Source of the DNA: Persebacter sp051008975
GTDB taxonomy: Bacteria; Pseudomonadota; Gammaproteobacteria; Tethybacterales; Persebacteraceae
Length of the DNA: 8,324 nt
Assembly (NCBI GenBank): GCA_051008975.1
Contig: JBPCXA010000187.1
Coordinates: 1 to 8,324, forward strand
Reading direction: 5' to 3'
Shown in pieces: positions 6,231 to 8,324 of the stretch. How positions within the stretch are numbered: position 1 is the first letter of the stretch; each line of letters starts with the position of its first letter. The translations under genes were made by a program, and so were the position numbers. The notes under the pieces are model-generated. The model ran no database searches, was not told the origin of the DNA, and saw only the letters and a program-made list of their open reading frames with translations.

Positions 6231-7253
6231 TTAAGAAATTGAAAAAACGGAACGATAGGCGAACAAGGCCGCCGCGCCGCCGGTATGCAAAAAAACGACG
6301 GAATCGTCGTCGCCGAACGCGCCTTCGCGGATGCGGGCGAGCAGTCCGGCGAACCCCTTGCCGGAATAGACGGGATCCAAAAGAATTCCCTCGGTCCGCG
6401 CCAGCAGCCGGACGGCCGCCGCGGTCGCCTCGGTCATTTGCCCGTAGCCGGGGCCGACAAAACGGTCGTCAACCCGCACGTCGTCTTCATTGATCTCTTT
6501 TGCGCCGCCCAGCCGCGCCAGCGTTTTTTGCGCGAGCACCCTTACCGTCCGCTTCTGTTTTTCGGCGTCGGCGCGCACCGACACGCCCAGCACTTTGACC
6601 GGGCTGTCCGACGACGCATAGCCGGCGAGCAGCCCCGCCTGGGTCCCCGCGCTGCCGGTGGCGTGTACGACCCAGTCGATATTGATTCCGGATTCCCGCG
6701 CCTGCGCCGACAATTCCAGGGCGCAATGCGCGTATCCCAGCGCCCCGGTGTCGTTGGAACCGCCGCCCGGAATAAAATAAACGCGCCCGCCATCCCGGGC
6801 GAGTTCGTCGCGCAACGCCATCCCCTCCGCGTTCATATCGCCGCCCGCGGGGCGGAATTCGTAGCGCGCTTTAAAAATATCATTCAACAGCACATTGCCG
6901 GTTTGTTCATATTCCGCGTCCGTGTCCGGCACCCGCCGTTCCAGCAGCACCGTACATTCCATTCCGCAACGCGCCGCCGCCGCCGCCGTCTGCACCACGT
7001 GATTGGACTGCACGGCGCCTTGTGTCACGACAATTTGCGACGACCGCCGAACCGCCTCGCCCATCAGATATTCCAATTTGCGGGTCTTGTTGCCGCCCAG
7101 CGCGAGTCCCGAGCAGTCGTCGCGCTTGACAAACAATCGCGGACCGCCTCCGAGCGCCCGGCGCAGACCGTCCATCGGCGACAGCGCGGTCGGAAAATTT
7201 CCCAGAGGCGCGAAAGGAAATTCTTTCGACGGGAACGACTTTGACATCAACAT
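6231..7253 (-). CDS. cuyA: PLP-dependent L-cysteate sulfo-lyase / D-cysteine desulfhydrase family enzyme
   Basis: A 340-residue fold-type II PLP enzyme of the ACC deaminase / D-cysteine desulfhydrase family. CuyA converts L-cysteate to pyruvate, sulfite and ammonium; the close D-cysteine desulfhydrase releases sulfide instead. Seen: RDDCSGLALGGNKTRKLEYL (44-63) with the PLP lysine Lys56, TQGAVQSNHVVQTAAAAA (77-94) with Ser83 and Asn84, IPGGGSNDTGALGY (161-174), the phosphate loop TGSAGTQAGLL (199-209), DPVYSGKG (293-300) with Tyr296, and HTGG (323-326). The Glu next to this Tyr in ACC deaminase is Ser297 here, which argues against ACC deaminase. Segments such as LLERRVPDT and RPAGGDMNAEG look closest to CuyA as I recall it. 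Starts at codons 1, 2 (TTG) and 3 are all possible; no ribosome site is seen and a TATAAT lies 6 nt upstream. Adjacent TRAP genes fit uptake of its substrate. Family assignment is firm; cysteate versus D-cysteine is inferred. Confidence 0.88.
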   Translation of the reverse strand: MLMSKSFPSKEFPFAPLGNFPTALSPMDGLRRALGGGPRLFVKRDDCSGLALGGNKTRKLEYLMGEAVRRSSQIVVTQGAVQSNHVVQTAAAAARCGMECTVLLERRVPDTDAEYEQTGNVLLNDIFKARYEFRPAGGDMNAEGMALRDELARDGGRVYFIPGGGSNDTGALGYAHCALELSAQARESGINIDWVVHATGSAGTQAGLLAGYASSDSPVKVLGVSVRADAEKQKRTVRVLAQKTLARLGGAKEINEDDVRVDDRFVGPGYGQMTEATAAAVRLLARTEGILLDPVYSGKGFAGLLARIREGAFGDDDSVVFLHTGGAAALFAYRSVFSIS

Positions 7254-7259
7254 GTTTTG

Positions 7260-7265
7260 ATTATA
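7260..7265 (-). promoter_or_regulatory. Candidate -10 element of the cuyA-dctPQM operon, leaderless
   Basis: Perfect TATAAT on the minus strand with CAAAAC between it and the ATG at 7253, so the predicted transcript would begin at or within a base or two of the start codon. No ribosome site is found upstream, which fits a leaderless message. The -35 position (about 7283-7288) reads CGAGTT, a poor match, as expected for a promoter that needs a LysR-type activator. Confidence 0.5.
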
Positions 7266-7296
7266 CGGGACGGACGCGCGATAACTCGCGGTTTTA

Positions 7297-7312
7297 TTGA
7301 TGAAAAATTCAA
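7297..7312. promoter_or_regulatory. Candidate LysR-type operator before cuyA
   Basis: An interrupted palindrome, TTGA-8 nt-TCAA (16 bp), centred about 51 nt upstream of the predicted cuyA transcription start. LysR-type activators usually bind AT-rich dyads in this zone. It lies in the 66-nt gap between the lysR stop and the cuyA start. Just beside it, TGCA-GTTA-TGCA (7315-7326, partly in the lysR end) forms a second small dyad. Confidence 0.4.
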
Positions 7313-7319
7313 GATGCAG

Positions 7320-8234
7320 TTATGCATTTTCGGAATAATCGCCGCGCCCCGCCTCCTTCCATAACATGTCGCACAGGGGCGTGTTATTCCCGCGCCTGCG
7401 AAACAAACAAATATCCAGCCGCTCGCGCCAATGCGCGCCGCCTGTCAGGCACAGGCGGCCGGCGGCGACGTCGGCGGCGACGATGCTTTCGGGCAGCCAC
7501 GCCGCGCCGCGCCCGCGCAGCGCCATACTCTTCAAAGATTCACTGAACGCGTTTTCAAAACAAATATCCAGCGCGCACGGACGGCGCGCCAGTATCAGAC
7601 GCACGACTTTGTCGAAAAAAGTGTGCGGGCCGTACGACAAATACGGCGTGGGATTCGCGGCGCCGTCCCCCGACAGGCGAAACCGCGGACGGCGCGTTCC
7701 GGAAACGGGGACGGAAACCGGAACCAGACGCCCCCGCCCCAATACGCGGAATTCAAACAAATCGCGAAGCGTGGTGGCAATTCGGGGATGCGTAAAACAC
7801 AGCAAAAAATCGCACGCCTCCCCGCGCAGCGACTGCACCGCGGTGTAGTAGTTGTCGGCGAGCAGGCGAATATCCAGGGGACCGGCGCGTTTTTCCATCT
7901 TCTCCATCCAGCGTCCGAAAAAATCCAGAGACAGCGAATGCTGGGCGGCGAAAGTAATCGTCCGCTCCGTTGAAGGTCTGGATTGCGCGGACATGGAGCG
8001 CGCCCCGTAAATTTGACGGGCGATATCCGCGGCGGCGGGCAAAAAATCCTCGCCGGCGACGGTCAAAGTCACCGGATGCAAACTGCGGTCAATCAACGGC
8101 GCGCCCAGCCAATTTTCAAGGGAGCAAATGCGCCGCGAAAACGCCGACTGGGTGATACAACGCGCCTCCGCCGCCCGCGAAAAACTTCGCAACCGCGCCA
8201 GACACAAAAAATCCTCGACCCAATTCAAATCCAT
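7320..8234 (-). CDS. LysR-type transcriptional regulator, HypT/YjiE-like
   Basis: A DNA-binding regulator, probably of the cuyA-TRAP operon downstream. It has 304 residues. The winged helix-turn-helix occupies about 5-63, with FSRAAEARCITQSAFSRR (18-35), SLENWLGAPLIDR (38-50) and PVTLTVAGE (54-62). The effector domain spans about 91-298. The strand ITFAAQHSLSL (93-103) and the late RGRGAAWLPES are characteristic of the HypT/YjiE branch, whose E. coli member responds to hypochlorite and affects Cys/Met metabolism. Ten cysteines are present, including Cys26 and Cys37 within the DNA-binding domain. The ATG at 8232-8234 follows GGGAGG by 7 nt. Unusually for LysR it is not divergent from its likely target but in tandem, 66 nt upstream. 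The ligand is unknown. Confidence 0.93.
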   Translation of the reverse strand: MDLNWVEDFLCLARLRSFSRAAEARCITQSAFSRRICSLENWLGAPLIDRSLHPVTLTVAGEDFLPAAADIARQIYGARSMSAQSRPSTERTITFAAQHSLSLDFFGRWMEKMEKRAGPLDIRLLADNYYTAVQSLRGEACDFLLCFTHPRIATTLRDLFEFRVLGRGRLVPVSVPVSGTRRPRFRLSGDGAANPTPYLSYGPHTFFDKVVRLILARRPCALDICFENAFSESLKSMALRGRGAAWLPESIVAADVAAGRLCLTGGAHWRERLDICLFRRRGNNTPLCDMLWKEAGRGDYSENA

Positions 8235-8269
8235 AACGCGCCCTCCCGACGCCGAAACCGTGACGACCG

Positions 8270-8275
8270 ATTATA
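8270..8275 (-). promoter_or_regulatory. Candidate -10 element of the lysR gene
   Basis: Perfect TATAAT on the minus strand, 35 nt before the lysR ATG, leaving a leader of about 28 nt that includes the GGGAGG ribosome site. The -35 zone is not consensus and is occupied by an inverted repeat at 8284-8300. Confidence 0.5.
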
Positions 8276-8283
8276 AACATATC

Positions 8284-8300
8284 GCGGAAAATAAATCCGC
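8284..8300. promoter_or_regulatory. Inverted repeat over the lysR -35 zone, possible autoregulatory operator
   Basis: GCGGA-7 nt-TCCGC with an AT-only centre (AAATAAA), starting 8 nt upstream of the -10 element. A dyad over the -35 zone is a usual place for LysR self-repression. The arms differ from the TTGA/TCAA dyad before cuyA, so another protein is also possible. The rest of 8235-8324 shows no gene. Confidence 0.35.
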
Positions 8301-8324
8301 ATCGCGGCGCGGCGAAAAGGGCGT

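Noticed and set aside
6231..7253. ACC deaminase as the function of the PLP enzyme
   Set aside because: The Glu that follows the active-site Tyr in ACC deaminase is Ser297 here, and several segments look closer to CuyA-type enzymes.

Overview
The window looks like chromosomal DNA of a GC-rich proteobacterium. Every convincing gene lies on the minus strand, and coding sequence strongly favours GCG, CGC, GGC and CCG codons while keeping AAA, GAA, AAT and ATT. A TRAP transporter, a CuyA-type PLP lyase, a YfcG-type glutathione transferase and a HypT/YjiE-type LysR regulator together suggest an alpha- or gammaproteobacterium, possibly marine or host-associated. The sequence alone does not fix the taxon.

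In transcription order (high to low coordinates) the layout is as follows. A HypT-like LysR regulator (7320-8234) comes first. It is followed by a CuyA-like L-cysteate sulfo-lyase / D-cysteine desulfhydrase family enzyme (6231-7253) and a complete tripartite TRAP transporter: DctP-type binding protein (5220-6212), DctQ-type small subunit (4659-5165) and DctM-type large subunit (3355-4656). Next come an alpha/beta hydrolase whose start lies inside dctM (2582-3379), a YfcG-type GST (1790-2512) and a class III sirtuin (1095-1793) that overlaps the GST by 4 nt. After a 479-bp gap the 5' part of a secreted protein gene runs off the left edge (615 down to 1). Gaps within the lyase-transporter-hydrolase block are short or negative, so it is probably one transcription unit. 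A perfect TATAAT lies before lysR, before cuyA and before the GST.

The most coherent functional reading is a regulated uptake-and-degradation module. The TRAP system would import a small carboxylate-bearing solute, and the PLP lyase would remove sulfite or sulfide plus ammonia to give pyruvate. The LysR protein, of a redox-linked family and rich in cysteine, would control it. L-cysteate or a D-amino thiol is the natural candidate substrate, but no sulfite exporter or oxidase is visible here. The GST and sirtuin are probably linked by co-transcription and may serve thiol redox and acyl-lysine removal.

The least ordinary DNA is the gap between the sirtuin and the secreted protein (616-1094). 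It holds eight 21-bp tandem repeats starting four bases past the sirtuin stop, a separate 101-bp element bounded by 18-bp inverted repeats with two mutually exclusive internal hairpins, and a GAGA-loop hairpin just upstream of the secreted gene. A 10-base G tract at the GST/sirtuin junction is also notable.
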